Shown: positions 35,922-45,327 of the stretch, piece by piece
How positions within the stretch are numbered: position 1 is the stretch's first letter
Layout of the letters: every line of letters starts with the position of its first letter
From: Bacteroidales bacterium M8
GTDB lineage: Bacteria; Bacteroidota; Bacteroidia; Bacteroidales; Muribaculaceae
DNA length: 64,000 nt
NCBI GenBank assembly: GCA_001689495.1
Contig: LUJS01000052.1
Coordinates: 1 to 64,000, forward strand
Direction: 5' to 3'
Position numbers and translations under genes: made by a program
Notes under the pieces: model-generated
The model's database searches: none
The model's input: only the letters and a program-made list of their open reading frames with translations
What the model was told of the DNA's origin: nothing

Positions 35922-35996
35922 TAGGTAGAAATGTTGGTTTTGAATACTTGATTATATAATAGTTTAGACAACCGGAGCGCCAAAAGGTTTAATGCC

Positions 35997-37784
35997 TTAC
36001 ATGCGCTCGGGCACGTCTATGCCAAGCAGGCCCATTCCGGTCTTGATGACCCTTGAGGTCTGACGGCTTAGTTCGAGACGCATCGAGCGCACTGCGGCAT
36101 CCTCTTCCTTGAGGATGGAGCAGTCGTGATAGAACTGGTTGTAGATCTTGACCAGATCGTAGACATAGTTGGCGATGAGCGCGGGGCTGTATGTCTGTCC
36201 GGCGTTCTGGACCACCGAGGGGAAGTCGGAGAGTGCCTGAATAAGGGCAATCTCGCGCTCGCCGGGCGTTACGTCGGCATACGACTTGACCTCGAGCTTC
36301 TCCTCTTCGGCCTTGCGGAGCACGGAGCGGATACGGGCGTATGTGTACTGGATGAAGGGGCCGGTGTTGCCGTTGAAGTCGATGCTCTCCTTGGGGTTGA
36401 AGGTGATGTTCTTGCGGGGATCGACCTTGAGGAGGAAATATTTGAGAGCGCCGAGGCCCACCATCTCTGAGATGGCTGCCGTTTCTTTGTCAGAGAGGCC
36501 GTCAAGTTTGCCGAGCTCAGCTGATACGGACTTGGCCGTCGACACCATGTCGTCCATGAGGTCGTCGGCATCTACTACGGTGCCCTCGCGCGACTTCATC
36601 TTGCCCTCGGGAAGCTCGACCATGCCGTATGAGAAATGCACGAGGTCCTTGCCCCACTTGAAGCCGAGACGGTCAAGCAGGATGGAGAGTACCTGAAAAT
36701 GATAGTTCTGTTCGTTGCCCACCACATAGATCATCTTGTCGATGGGGTAGTCCTGAAAGCGGAGCTTTGCGGTGCCGATGTCCTGAGTCATGTAGACCGA
36801 CGTGCCGTCGCTGCGGAGCAGGAGCTTGTGGTCGAGGCCCTCGCCTGTCAGGTCGGCCCATACCGAGCCGTCCTCCTTGCGATACATCTTGCCGGCGGCA
36901 AGTCCCTCAAGCACCTTGTCCTTGCCCTCAAGATATGTGTCGCTCTCGTAATATATCTTGTCGAAATTGACGCCCATGCGCTTGTAGGTCACGTCGAATC
37001 CATCGTACACCCACTGGTTCATGCGTTGCCAGAGGGCGCGTATCTCGGGATCCTTCTGTTCCCATTTCACCAGCATCTCGCGGGCCTCTTTCATGAGGGG
37101 CGAGGCATTCTTGGCCTCGTCCTCAGACATGCCTTTCTCGACCAGTTCCTTGACCTCGGCCTTGAAATGCTTGTCGAAAAGGACATAGAAATCGCCAATC
37201 AGGTGGTCACCCTTCTTGCCGCACGATTCGGGCGTGATGCCCTCGCCCCACTTCTGCCATGCAAGCATGGACTTGCAGATGTGGATGCCGCGGTCATTGA
37301 CGATATTGGTCTTGATGACGCGATTGCCGCAGGCCTTGAGTATCTCGGAAAGCGAGAAACCGAGCAGGTTGTTGCGGACATGGCCCAGATGCAGGGGCTT
37401 GTTGGTATTGGGCGACGAGTACTCGACCATGACCAGCGGAGAGGTCTCAGTGGCTGCAGTGATGCCATAGTCGGGTGTCTCGGCTATGTGCGAGAGGACG
37501 CCGTTCCAGAATTTGGGAGAGATAGTGAGATTGAGGAAGCCCTTGACGGCGTTGAATTTCTCGACTGCGGGCTCGTTGGCGACAAGCCATTCGCCTATCT
37601 CGGCGGCAACGGCGTCAGGCGCCTTGCGGGCGGCCTTTACCCACGGGAAAACGACAACAGTGAGATTGCCCTCAAACTCCTTGCGGGTTGCTTGGGGCAC
37701 AATGGTTTCAGGAGCTGACTCCACGCCGTAGAGCTCTTTGACGGCTTTTGACACCGCCTGAGCGATAATGCTATCTATCGACAT
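35997..37784 (-). CDS. argS: arginyl-tRNA synthetase
   Basis: ArgS is a class I synthetase charging tRNA-Arg. The 595-residue protein has the N-terminal additional domain, the HIGH-type motif in NTNKPLHLGHVRNN, the KMSK-like motif replaced by KMKSREG, and the C-terminal anticodon-binding helical domain (ALIANYVYDLVKIYNQFYHDC). A promoter -7 box lies about 50 bases upstream. Confidence 0.96.
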   Translation of the reverse strand: MSIDSIIAQAVSKAVKELYGVESAPETIVPQATRKEFEGNLTVVVFPWVKAARKAPDAVAAEIGEWLVANEPAVEKFNAVKGFLNLTISPKFWNGVLSHIAETPDYGITAATETSPLVMVEYSSPNTNKPLHLGHVRNNLLGFSLSEILKACGNRVIKTNIVNDRGIHICKSMLAWQKWGEGITPESCGKKGDHLIGDFYVLFDKHFKAEVKELVEKGMSEDEAKNASPLMKEAREMLVKWEQKDPEIRALWQRMNQWVYDGFDVTYKRMGVNFDKIYYESDTYLEGKDKVLEGLAAGKMYRKEDGSVWADLTGEGLDHKLLLRSDGTSVYMTQDIGTAKLRFQDYPIDKMIYVVGNEQNYHFQVLSILLDRLGFKWGKDLVHFSYGMVELPEGKMKSREGTVVDADDLMDDMVSTAKSVSAELGKLDGLSDKETAAISEMVGLGALKYFLLKVDPRKNITFNPKESIDFNGNTGPFIQYTYARIRSVLRKAEEEKLEVKSYADVTPGEREIALIQALSDFPSVVQNAGQTYSPALIANYVYDLVKIYNQFYHDCSILKEEDAAVRSMRLELSRQTSRVIKTGMGLLGIDVPERM

Positions 37785-37832
37785 TTCTCTGCTTATCTTT
37801 ATACTTTTAATTTCTGAATGGTATTATTCGTG

Positions 37833-37840
37833 CAAAGATA
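37833..37840 (-). promoter_or_regulatory. -7 element of the argS promoter
   Basis: TATCTTTG on the minus strand matches the TAnnTTTG box, 49 bases before the argS start. The -33 position is not well conserved (a TTG occurs 17 bases upstream). Confidence 0.55.
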
Positions 37841-37880
37841 CAAAAAAATGCCGAATCCAAGTTTCATATCGGGGCAAATT

Positions 37881-39179
37881 TTAGCCTCTGTCATCGAGCC
37901 TCCCCTTGTTTCGGGGATGCGGCGACCCCTTGAGCAGAAGTCTTAGGGCTGTGTTGTGGGTAAAATACGCCCATATCCAGTTCATGAGCACGCTGAGGCG
38001 GTTGCGCATACCGAGCAGTGAAATGAGGTGAATGAACATCCACGCCATCCACGCTATCCAGCCGGTCAGGGTGACGTTATCCTTCAGGTCGGCCACGGCA
38101 CGATTGCGTCCGATGGTTGCCATGGAGCCCTTGTCCTTGTACTTGAACGGGCCCTTGTCCTTGCCTGTGTTGAGCTGGCGGGCCAGATATGCGCCCTCCT
38201 GAATGGCAACCTGCGCCAGCTGGGGCAGACCGCGTGGATATTCAGGCGATTCAAAGAATCCGATGTCGCCGATGGCATATACATCGTCGCACCCCTTGAC
38301 CTTGCAATGGTCGTCGGTGACTATTCTCGCACCCGGCCCGCGTGGAGCGAAACCCTCGGGGAATCCCTTTAGCTCGAAGGGCACCCCCGCGACACCGGCT
38401 GTCCAGATGACCATGCCGGCGTGTAGCTCCGAGCCGTCATCAAAATGCAGCACGTCATTCTCATAGCTCTTCATCAGCCTGCCGAGACGCACCTCGACCA
38501 TAAGCTCGCCGAGACTCTTGAGCGCATTCTCCGAGGCCTTCTCGCTCATCGTACGCAGCAGTCTGTCTGTGCCCTCGATGATGTGTATCGACATGTCTTC
38601 GGGATTAATCTCGGGAAATTCCTTGGGTATGACATATCTCTTGACTTCGCCGATGGCACCCGCAATCTCCACGCCTGCTGGACCGCCGCCGATTACTGCA
38701 AAACTGAGCAGGTCACGCTGTTCGGCCCTTGTCTTGGCCACGGCGGCAAGCTCGCACCTGTGCAGTATCTCGTTGCGGATGCGTATGGCCTCGTCTGCCG
38801 ATTTGAGCGTATAGACCTCGTCGATCAGTGCGGGATTGCCGAAGAAGTTGTTTGTCGTACCCATCGCAACCACGAGAATGTCGTATGGCACCTCGCCGGT
38901 ATCGGTCGTGACCGTCTTGGCCGAGACATCCACGCTGCTGACGATGCCCATGTGGAATCTCGACCCGTCGTCTGTCGAGTGTCGCATCTCACGCCTGAAA
39001 GGGAAAGAGATGTCGGTCGGGTCGAGACCCGAGGATGCGACCTGATAGAACAGCGGAGGGAAACAATGATAATTGTCACGGTCGACAAGCGTGACCTGAA
39101 ATCGTGACGAATCTATCTTCTTGATAAAGTTGAGCCCGGCGAAACCTCCGCCGAGCACAACTATTCTTTTTCTATCCAT
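37881..39179 (-). CDS. ndh: type II NADH dehydrogenase (NDH-2)
   Basis: This is a membrane-associated FAD enzyme that passes electrons from NADH to quinone without pumping protons. The product is 432 residues from Met at 39179, with FAD-binding VLGGGFAGLNF at the N-terminus, the NAD-binding motif AVIGGGPAGVEIAGAIGE, and the quinone-binding region with GDIGFFESPEYPRGLPQLAQVAIQEG. A hydrophobic segment near the C-terminus (WIAWMAWMFIHLISLLG) anchors it. In-frame ATGs also exist at 39200 and 39206; 39179 leaves a GGG-rich start as in homologues. It lies downstream of the small His-rich gene, probably on the same message. Confidence 0.93.
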   Translation of the reverse strand: MDRKRIVVLGGGFAGLNFIKKIDSSRFQVTLVDRDNYHCFPPLFYQVASSGLDPTDISFPFRREMRHSTDDGSRFHMGIVSSVDVSAKTVTTDTGEVPYDILVVAMGTTNNFFGNPALIDEVYTLKSADEAIRIRNEILHRCELAAVAKTRAEQRDLLSFAVIGGGPAGVEIAGAIGEVKRYVIPKEFPEINPEDMSIHIIEGTDRLLRTMSEKASENALKSLGELMVEVRLGRLMKSYENDVLHFDDGSELHAGMVIWTAGVAGVPFELKGFPEGFAPRGPGARIVTDDHCKVKGCDDVYAIGDIGFFESPEYPRGLPQLAQVAIQEGAYLARQLNTGKDKGPFKYKDKGSMATIGRNRAVADLKDNVTLTGWIAWMAWMFIHLISLLGMRNRLSVLMNWIWAYFTHNTALRLLLKGSPHPRNKGRLDDRG

Positions 39180-39202
39180 GTCTTGTGTGGATTTATGCAT
39201 TA

Positions 39203-39520
39203 TCAATCGTCATCGTCGTCATCATGGTGATGGTGGCGGTGCCATTTGGGGGACGGACCTCTGTAATAGTCGTGCCTTGCCTTATAATACTCGTGCTGCG
39301 CCTTGCGCATTTTCTTGTATTTCTTGTGCATTTTCTTGGCCGCCTTCTTGCTATGTCTGTGATATGGCGGAGGCGGAGGCAGGTGCCTGTGGTGATGATC
39401 GCCCGTCGAGAACTGAATGCCTGACCCTTCAGTGGTGAGCCAGAGATTAACATTCTGAGCCGATACTGCTGCAGTACCGAGCATCAGTGACGCTGCTAAT
39501 GATAGAATCAAGTGTTTCAT
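39203..39520 (-). CDS. small secreted His/Lys-rich protein, possible metal binder
   Basis: The 105-residue precursor has a signal peptide (MKHLILSLAASLMLGTAAVSA), leaving about 84 residues. The mature part is very basic, with HHHRH, a five-proline run, many Lys/His/Tyr, and a C-terminus HHHH followed by six Asp. His/Asp clusters suggest binding of divalent metal outside the inner membrane, but no family is recognised. It lies 23 bases before the NDH-2 start at 39179 and shares its direction. Confidence 0.7.
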   Translation of the reverse strand: MKHLILSLAASLMLGTAAVSAQNVNLWLTTEGSGIQFSTGDHHHRHLPPPPPYHRHSKKAAKKMHKKYKKMRKAQHEYYKARHDYYRGPSPKWHRHHHHDDDDDD

Positions 39521-39576
39521 AATGGATAACTCTTTATATAAAGACAAACGAAACCACCCGATTGTTTAGGTATGAG

Positions 39577-39612
39577 AAAAAACAGCCGGATGCATCCGAT
39601 GACGCATCCGGC
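39577..39612 (-). terminator. intrinsic terminator after the FtsE-like gene
   Basis: A 9-bp stem (GCCGGATGC at 39585-39593 with 39604-39612) around a 10-base loop is followed on the minus strand by TGTTTTTTCTC. It lies 25 bases after the FtsE-like stop. Confidence 0.85.
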
Positions 39613-39637
39613 CTATAAGTACGTTTAATGAAAAAAA

Positions 39638-40303
39638 TCACTGATGGAGCAAGGTGTGGTTCTGGCAGGTCACGACGCGCGCGGGGAACTGCTCGACAAG
39701 GCTCATGTTGTGAGTGGCCATGACCACGGCGGTGCCTTTTCGTGCAATGTCGTGCAGGCGGCTCACGATGGACTCGCCGGTCGCGGGGTCGAGATTGCCC
39801 GTGGGCTCGTCGGCAAGAAGAATCGGCGGGTTGTTGAGCAGGGCCCTTGCTATGACAAGTCTTTGCTGCTCGCCTCCCGACAGCTCGTGCGGTCGCTTGT
39901 AGTGCTTGTTGAGCATTCCGACACTTGATAGCACCTCGTCTATGCGCTCGTCCATGGCTGCCTTGTCTTTCCATCCGGTGGCCTTGAGCACGAACTCGAG
40001 GTTCTCGCGGGCCGACCGGTCCGACAGGAGCCTGAAATCCTGAAAGACTATGCCGATCTTGCGCCTTAGATAGGGTATCTGAGACCGCTTGATGGACATC
40101 AGGTCATAGTCGAGGACTCGAGCGCTGCCCGACGCGACGGGTATGTCGGCATATATCGACTTCAGCAGGCTCGACTTGCCGCTGCCGACCTTGCCTATCA
40201 GATAGACAAACTCTCCCGGCGACACACTTATCGTGGCGTGTTTAAGCGCTATGAGTGCGTCGCGGTTAATCTGGACGTCCCTGTAATCTATGACCGGCTC
40301 CAT
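39638..40303 (-). CDS. ftsE: FtsE-like ABC transporter ATP-binding protein
   Basis: The 221-residue ATPase has Walker A GKVGSGKSS, the Q-loop VFQDFRLL, signature LSGGEQQRLVIARALL, Walker B ILLADEPTGNLD and the H-loop ATHNMSL. The sequence from the first strand (YRDVQINRDALIAL) and the FQDFRLL motif are those of FtsE, which works with FtsX to control septal peptidoglycan hydrolases. No ftsX lies next to it here; in Bacteroidales the two are often apart. It lies 17 bases after recQ, so the two are probably co-transcribed. Confidence 0.85.
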   Translation of the reverse strand: MEPVIDYRDVQINRDALIALKHATISVSPGEFVYLIGKVGSGKSSLLKSIYADIPVASGSARVLDYDLMSIKRSQIPYLRRKIGIVFQDFRLLSDRSARENLEFVLKATGWKDKAAMDERIDEVLSSVGMLNKHYKRPHELSGGEQQRLVIARALLNNPPILLADEPTGNLDPATGESIVSRLHDIARKGTAVVMATHNMSLVEQFPARVVTCQNHTLLHQ

Positions 40304-40320
40304 ATGGTGAATTCTGATTA

Positions 40321-42495
40321 TCAGTTGCCCATCTCGGACATGAATTTGATGTGCGCCATGCGTATCTCTTCTTCAGAGAAGTCCTCGCCAAGTTCGCGAT
40401 ATGCCCGGTTGAGGTCATCGGTCTCGCTGTCCTTGAAATAGTCAAAGAGCTCTTCCTGAGAATCCTCGTCGATAATCTCGTTGATATAATAGTTGATGTT
40501 GATTTTCGTGCCCGAATAGACTATGGCCTCGATGTCGTCGAGGAGCTCGGAGAACTCGAGCCCCTTGGCCTTTGCGATCTCGGGCAGGGGTATCTTGCGG
40601 TCTATGAGCTTGATGATGAATTGTTTGGTCGAGTTCTTGTCGGGTATTATCCTGACCTTCATGTCTTCGGGACGGTCTATCTCATTGTCCTCGACATGAC
40701 GTCGTATCACGTTGACAAAATCCTCGCCATAGCGCTTTGCCTTGCCCTGACCCACGCCGGGAATATTCTGCAGCTCTTCGAGCGAGATGGGATATGTCGT
40801 GGCCATGGCCTCGAGCGACGGGTCTTGGAAAATGACATAGGGCGGCAGGCCAAGCTGCTTCGCCACCTTGCGGCGCAGGTCCTTGAGAATGCTGAACAGC
40901 TCGGGGTCTGCCGCGCCCGATGCTGCGTTTTTGGTGAGATCCGGCTCTGCCTCTTCCGAAAACTCAGAGTCTTCGACGACTTTGAACGATTCCGGCTTGT
41001 TGAGGAACTTCTTGCCTTTTGCCGTTATCTTCAGCAGACCATAATTCTCGATGTCACGGTCGAGGTATCCGACCTGAACGGCCTGACGGATGACGGCCGT
41101 GAGCAGTTTCTCCTCGGCTCCGCTTTCGCAGCCGAAGACCTCGAGCTCATCGTGACCGTAAGAGCGGACATTGGCTGTGGTGCGTCCCAGCAGGACGTCG
41201 GTGATGTGATCCGCTTTGAACTTTTCTTTTAATGCAATGACGGTTTCAAGCACCGCACATAAATCATCTTTAGCTTCCACTTTTTTCTTGGGATTAAGAC
41301 AGTTGTCGCAATTCTGACAATTTTCCACTTGATACTGTTCGCCAAAATAGAAGAGGAGTGAGCGGCGTCTGCACGAGCTGGACTCGGCATAGCCTTGGGT
41401 TTCCTGAAGCAACTGACGGCCAATTTCCTGCTCGGCAACGGGTTTGCCTTGCATGAACTTTTCCATCTTCTGGAGATCCTTGAGCGAGTAGAACGTGATG
41501 CAGAGACCTTCGCCTCCGTCACGTCCGGCTCGACCGGTTTCCTGATAGTAGCCTTCGAGAGACTTGGGGATGTCATAATGTATCACAAATCTCACGTCGG
41601 GTTTGTCTATGCCCATGCCGAACGCGATGGTCGCTACGATCACGTCGACCTGTTCGAGCAGGAATGCATCCTGATTGGCGCTTCGGGTGGCGGGGTCCAT
41701 GCCTGCGTGATAGGGGAGCGCCTTGATGCCGTTGACCCTGAGAAGCTCGGCCAGTTCCTCGACACTCTTGCGGCTGAGACAATAGATGATGCCTGATTTA
41801 CCGGGATGCGACCTGATGAACTTGATTATCTCCTTGTCCGTGGCCTGTGTCTTGGGCCTTATCTCGTAATAAAGATTCTCGCGGTTGAACGATGACTTGA
41901 AGACAACTGCATCGGTCATTCCGAGATTCTTCTGTATGTCGTGCTGGACCTTGGGTGTGGCCGTAGCCGTGAGGGCTATGACCGGCCTGACGTTGATCAC
42001 ATTGATGATGGGCCTGATGTTGCGATATTCAGGTCTGAAGTCGTGTCCCCACTCGGATATGCAATGGGCTTCGTCCACGGCATAGAACGAGATGGGCACG
42101 CTTCTCAGGAATTCAATGTTCTCCTCTTTGGTCAGTTGCTCGGGAGCCACGTACAGCAGCTTGGTGCGCCCCTCCTTGATGTCGTTCTTTACGGCGTCAA
42201 TCGACGACTTGGAGAGCGACGAGTTCAGGAAATGGGCCACATGGTCGGTGTCGCTGTAGTGGCGTATGGCATCCACCTGATTCTTCATGAGAGCGATAAG
42301 CGGCGATATTACTATCGCCGTCCCTTCGAGCAACAGGGCGGGCAACTGGTAGCAGAGAGATTTGCCGCCGCCTGTGGGCATTAGCACGAACACGTCGCGT
42401 CCATCCATCAGGCTGCTGATGATGGCTTCCTGATGGCCTTTGAACGAGTCGAATCCGAAGTGTTCCTTGAGGGCTTGCTGAAGGGTGCTGGTCAT
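40321..42495 (-). CDS. recQ: ATP-dependent DNA helicase RecQ
   Basis: RecQ is a 3'-5' DNA helicase acting in recombination and fork repair. The 724-residue protein has Walker A PTGGGKSLC, the DEAH box AVDEAHCISEWGHDFRP, motif VI-type GRAGRDG, a zinc-binding RQC segment with paired Cys (NCQNCDNC), and an HRDC domain. A C-terminal extension of about 100 residues follows and ends with acidic helices, as in Bacteroidales RecQ. The start at 42495 fits the family; upstream in-frame residues are low-complexity proline-rich. It is downstream of clpX. Confidence 0.95.
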   Translation of the reverse strand: MTSTLQQALKEHFGFDSFKGHQEAIISSLMDGRDVFVLMPTGGGKSLCYQLPALLLEGTAIVISPLIALMKNQVDAIRHYSDTDHVAHFLNSSLSKSSIDAVKNDIKEGRTKLLYVAPEQLTKEENIEFLRSVPISFYAVDEAHCISEWGHDFRPEYRNIRPIINVINVRPVIALTATATPKVQHDIQKNLGMTDAVVFKSSFNRENLYYEIRPKTQATDKEIIKFIRSHPGKSGIIYCLSRKSVEELAELLRVNGIKALPYHAGMDPATRSANQDAFLLEQVDVIVATIAFGMGIDKPDVRFVIHYDIPKSLEGYYQETGRAGRDGGEGLCITFYSLKDLQKMEKFMQGKPVAEQEIGRQLLQETQGYAESSSCRRRSLLFYFGEQYQVENCQNCDNCLNPKKKVEAKDDLCAVLETVIALKEKFKADHITDVLLGRTTANVRSYGHDELEVFGCESGAEEKLLTAVIRQAVQVGYLDRDIENYGLLKITAKGKKFLNKPESFKVVEDSEFSEEAEPDLTKNAASGAADPELFSILKDLRRKVAKQLGLPPYVIFQDPSLEAMATTYPISLEELQNIPGVGQGKAKRYGEDFVNVIRRHVEDNEIDRPEDMKVRIIPDKNSTKQFIIKLIDRKIPLPEIAKAKGLEFSELLDDIEAIVYSGTKININYYINEIIDEDSQEELFDYFKDSETDDLNRAYRELGEDFSEEEIRMAHIKFMSEMGN

Positions 42496-42586
42496 GGTGA
42501 GTCGATTGGTGGGGTGAGGGGGAGGGAATATCAATGTGGATGAAATGTCGGGGAGAGGCATTTCGTTAATGGAGAGAATCTTGAGT

Positions 42587-42604
42587 GTCCGCCCTCGGGC
42601 GGAC
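42587..42604. other. hairpin between clpX and recQ
   Basis: A perfect 7-bp GC stem (GTCCGCC with GGCGGAC) with a 4-base loop. Neither strand has a following T-run, so this is not a clear terminator. It may slow or process the clpX-recQ message. Confidence 0.4.
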
Positions 42605-42623
42605 GGGGCAACCCCGGCTGTTG

Positions 42624-43880
42624 TCAGCCGAGATATGCGTTCTTGACTTTTTCTTCGGCGTATTCGCGGGTTATTACAAGTTCACGGGGTTTCTTCGAGG
42701 GGGTCTCGAACATCGGCTCGATCATGATGGTCTCGACGATAGTCCTAAGGCCGCGGGCACCGAGCTTGTACTCGATGGCCTTGTCTACGATGAACTCGAG
42801 TGTCTCGGGCGTGAACGACAGCTCAACACCATCCATCGCAAAGAGTTTCTTGTACTGGCGGATGATTGCGTTCTTGGGCTCAGTGAGCACTTTGAGCAGC
42901 GCCTCGCGGTCGAGGGGGTCGAGGTGGACGAGAACCGGGAGACGGCCGATGATCTCGGGTATCAGGCCGAAAGACTTGAGGTCCTGAGGCGCGACATACT
43001 GCAGATAGTTGTCGGAATTGACCTTGGACCGTGTATTCTGGCCGGTGAAGCCTACGACGTGGGTGTTGAGGCGATGTGCAATCTTGCGCTCTATGCCGTC
43101 AAAGGCACCGCCGCAGATGAACAGGATGTTCTTTGTGTCCACGGCTATCATCTTCTGCTCGGGATGCTTGCGGCCACCGTTCGGCGGCACGTTTACGACC
43201 GAGCCCTCAAGCAGTTTCAGCAGACCCTGCTGTACGCCTTCGCCGGACACGTCGCGGGTTATGGACGGATTGTCACCCTTGCGGGCAATCTTGTCTATCT
43301 CGTCAATGAAGACGATGCCCCGCTCGGCCTTTGCCACGTCATAGTCCGATGCCTGAAGCAGACGAACGAGAAGGCTCTCGATGTCTTCGCCTACATAGCC
43401 GGCCTCGGTGAGCACAGTGGCGTCCACGATTGCAAAGGGCACGTCGAGCTGTCTTGCGATGGTCTTGGCAAGCAGCGTCTTGCCCGTACCCGTCGGGCCG
43501 ACCATGATGATGTTGCTTTTTTCGATGTCCACGTCATCCTCGGTCTGGTTGAGGCGCTTGTAGTGGTTGTAGACAGCCACGGACAGGTATCTCTTGGCAT
43601 CGTCCTGACCTATCACGTACTGGTCGAGGAAGTCGCAGATCTGCCTCGGAGTCGGCAGTTCCTTGGCCTGCGGCAGGTCGTTTTTTGCCTTGCCCTTCTT
43701 GCCGTGGTGTGACTCCTGATCGGCGAAATAGTCCTTGAGGAGACCTTCTATCTGCTGCACGCAATCACTGCAGATATATGTCTCCCCAAGAGGCGAAGGC
43801 ACAAGAATATCCGTGAAGGAGGGCTCTTTTCCACAGAAAGAGCACTTCACGTTATTCCCGTTATTTGTTTTTTTAGTCAT
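42624..43880 (-). CDS. clpX: ClpX, ATP-dependent unfoldase of ClpXP
   Basis: ClpX is the AAA+ unfoldase that delivers substrates to ClpP. The 418-residue protein has an N-terminal zinc-binding domain (CSFC...CSDC, within residues 14-44), Walker A GPTGTGKT, the pore loop YVGED and Walker B IVFIDEIDK, and the ClpP-contacting loop region. A C-terminal helical domain contains the sensor-2 motif GARGLR. It lies 18 bases after clpP, forming one operon. Confidence 0.97.
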   Translation of the reverse strand: MTKKTNNGNNVKCSFCGKEPSFTDILVPSPLGETYICSDCVQQIEGLLKDYFADQESHHGKKGKAKNDLPQAKELPTPRQICDFLDQYVIGQDDAKRYLSVAVYNHYKRLNQTEDDVDIEKSNIIMVGPTGTGKTLLAKTIARQLDVPFAIVDATVLTEAGYVGEDIESLLVRLLQASDYDVAKAERGIVFIDEIDKIARKGDNPSITRDVSGEGVQQGLLKLLEGSVVNVPPNGGRKHPEQKMIAVDTKNILFICGGAFDGIERKIAHRLNTHVVGFTGQNTRSKVNSDNYLQYVAPQDLKSFGLIPEIIGRLPVLVHLDPLDREALLKVLTEPKNAIIRQYKKLFAMDGVELSFTPETLEFIVDKAIEYKLGARGLRTIVETIMIEPMFETPSKKPRELVITREYAEEKVKNAYLG

Positions 43881-43898
43881 TGACTATATGAAAAAATC

Positions 43899-44585
43899 TT
43901 ACTTTTGGTTAGGAAGGAGGATGTTGTCGATCATGCCGTATTCCTTGGCCTGATCGGCGGTCATCCAGTAGTCGCGGTCGGCATCGTTCTCGATCTTGTC
44001 GATCGACATGCCCGAGTGGTCGGCGATGATCTTGTAGAGTTCGGCCTTGTATTTGAGAATCTCTCTTGCGGTGATCTCGATGTCCGAAGCCTGACCCTGT
44101 GCGCCGCCCATGGGCTGGTGAATCATGACGCGAGAGTGGGGCAGGGCAAAACGCTTGCCGTGGGCACCGGCCACGAGGAGTACTGCGGCCATGGAGGCGG
44201 CCATGCCGATGCAGATGGTCGAGACATCGCTCTTGATGTGCTGCATGGTGTCATAGAGGCCGAGGCCGGCGATGACCGAGCCGCCGGGCGAGTTGAGGTA
44301 GATGCTGACATCCTTGCCGGGATCGACAGAATCGAGATAGAGGAGCTGCCCCTGTACCACGGTTGCGGTATAGTCGTTGACATCAGTGCTGAGGAAGATG
44401 ATGCGGTCCATCATCAGACGCGAGAACACGTCCATCTGTGCCACGTTGAGCTGGCGCTCCTCGATGATGGTGGGAGAGATATAAGAGGAGGTGATTGCAG
44501 CCTGTGATGCCGCGGTGTATTGATCGAGTGCAAGGCCGTTCATGCCGAGATGATGCACTGCATACTTTCTAAAATCGTTGTTCAT
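43899..44585 (-). CDS. clpP: ClpP serine protease subunit
   Basis: ClpP is the serine protease of the ClpXP complex. The 228-residue protein has catalytic Ser131 in GMAASMAA and His156 in SRVMIHQP, with Asp expected near residue 205. The N-terminus is about 25 residues longer than E. coli ClpP, in the region removed by self-processing. The start at 44585 is preferred because an upstream in-frame start lies at the promoter. Confidence 0.96.
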   Translation of the reverse strand: MNNDFRKYAVHHLGMNGLALDQYTAASQAAITSSYISPTIIEERQLNVAQMDVFSRLMMDRIIFLSTDVNDYTATVVQGQLLYLDSVDPGKDVSIYLNSPGGSVIAGLGLYDTMQHIKSDVSTICIGMAASMAAVLLVAGAHGKRFALPHSRVMIHQPMGGAQGQASDIEITAREILKYKAELYKIIADHSGMSIDKIENDADRDYWMTADQAKEYGMIDNILLPNQK

Positions 44586-44608
44586 AGTTTGTTCTTGTTT
44601 TCGTAATG

Positions 44609-44640
44609 TAAAATTACAAAATTTTCGCCTGATATGCAAG
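44609..44640 (-). promoter_or_regulatory. promoter of clpP-clpX
   Basis: CTTG (44637-44640), 20 bases and TAATTTTA (44609-44616) on the minus strand form a Bacteroidota-type promoter with one mismatch in each box, 23 bases before the clpP start. Confidence 0.7.
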
Positions 44641-44674
44641 TGTCACAAAATATTTTTTGCACTCAATCTCGCGC

Positions 44675-45205
44675 CTAAAGCATAAGGCGTGAGAAAAAAT
44701 GCCAGATGGCAAGACCGCCCGAAACGCTGACGTTGAGCGAATGCTTGACGCCGACCTGCGGTATTTCGATGCAGAGGTCGCACGAGTCCACTATTTGCTG
44801 GTCCACTCCATTGACCTCATGGCCGAGGATAAGGGCATATTTGCCATCGGCCCGTGGGTTGAAATCCTGAAGTGGGATACTCCCCTTGACCTGCTCGAGA
44901 CAGCATAGGGTATAACCTTCCGCCTTGAGGAATTCCACGCAGTCTTGCGTAGTCTCAAAATATTTCCAAGCCACCGAATCCTCGGCTCCGAGGGCGGTCT
45001 TGTGTATCTCGGGCGACGGCGGACAGGCCGTAATGCCGCAGAGCGCTATGGACTGCACGGCAAAAGCGTCGGACGTGCGGAATATCGAACCGATATTGTT
45101 GAGGCTGCGCACGTTGTCGAGCACGACGACAAGGGGCATTTTGGCCTGTCTGCGATATTCGTCAACGCCGACACGGCCAAGATCCCAGATGGTTTTCTTT
45201 TCCAT
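44675..45205 (-). CDS. TrmH/SpoU-family RNA 2'-O-methyltransferase
   Basis: This is a 176-residue SPOUT-fold methyltransferase consisting of the catalytic domain only. The motifs are NVRSLNNIGSIFRTSDAF (motif 1 with Asn-Arg), LGHEVNGV (motif 2) and IPQVGVKHSLNVSVSGGLAIW (motif 3, the trefoil knot). It methylates a 2'-OH in tRNA or rRNA; the target cannot be told from the sequence. It lies between the L27 terminator and clpP. Confidence 0.9.
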   Translation of the reverse strand: MEKKTIWDLGRVGVDEYRRQAKMPLVVVLDNVRSLNNIGSIFRTSDAFAVQSIALCGITACPPSPEIHKTALGAEDSVAWKYFETTQDCVEFLKAEGYTLCCLEQVKGSIPLQDFNPRADGKYALILGHEVNGVDQQIVDSCDLCIEIPQVGVKHSLNVSVSGGLAIWHFFSRLML

Positions 45206-45264
45206 TTGTTATTGACTTATATGTTGTTCCTCCCAGAGACCGCTCCAATGTTGGGTGTGGTCAG

Positions 45265-45301
45265 AAAAATAAGCCCGGCGGAAATATATTCCTCCGGGCT
45301 T
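45265..45301 (-). terminator. intrinsic terminator after rpmA
   Basis: The stem joins AAGCCCGG (45271-45278) with CCGGGCTT (45294-45301), extended by GGAA/TTCC with a mismatch. On the minus strand ATTTTTCTG follows. It lies 27 bases after the rpmA stop. Confidence 0.85.
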
Positions 45302-45327
45302 GATTCTTTTGGGCTGGACAGGCGTGA

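Noticed and set aside
39203..39520. His-rich protein as an artefact of low-complexity sequence
   Set aside because: A clean signal peptide, a proper stop and close spacing to ndh make a real gene more likely, so it was kept as a feature with moderate confidence.
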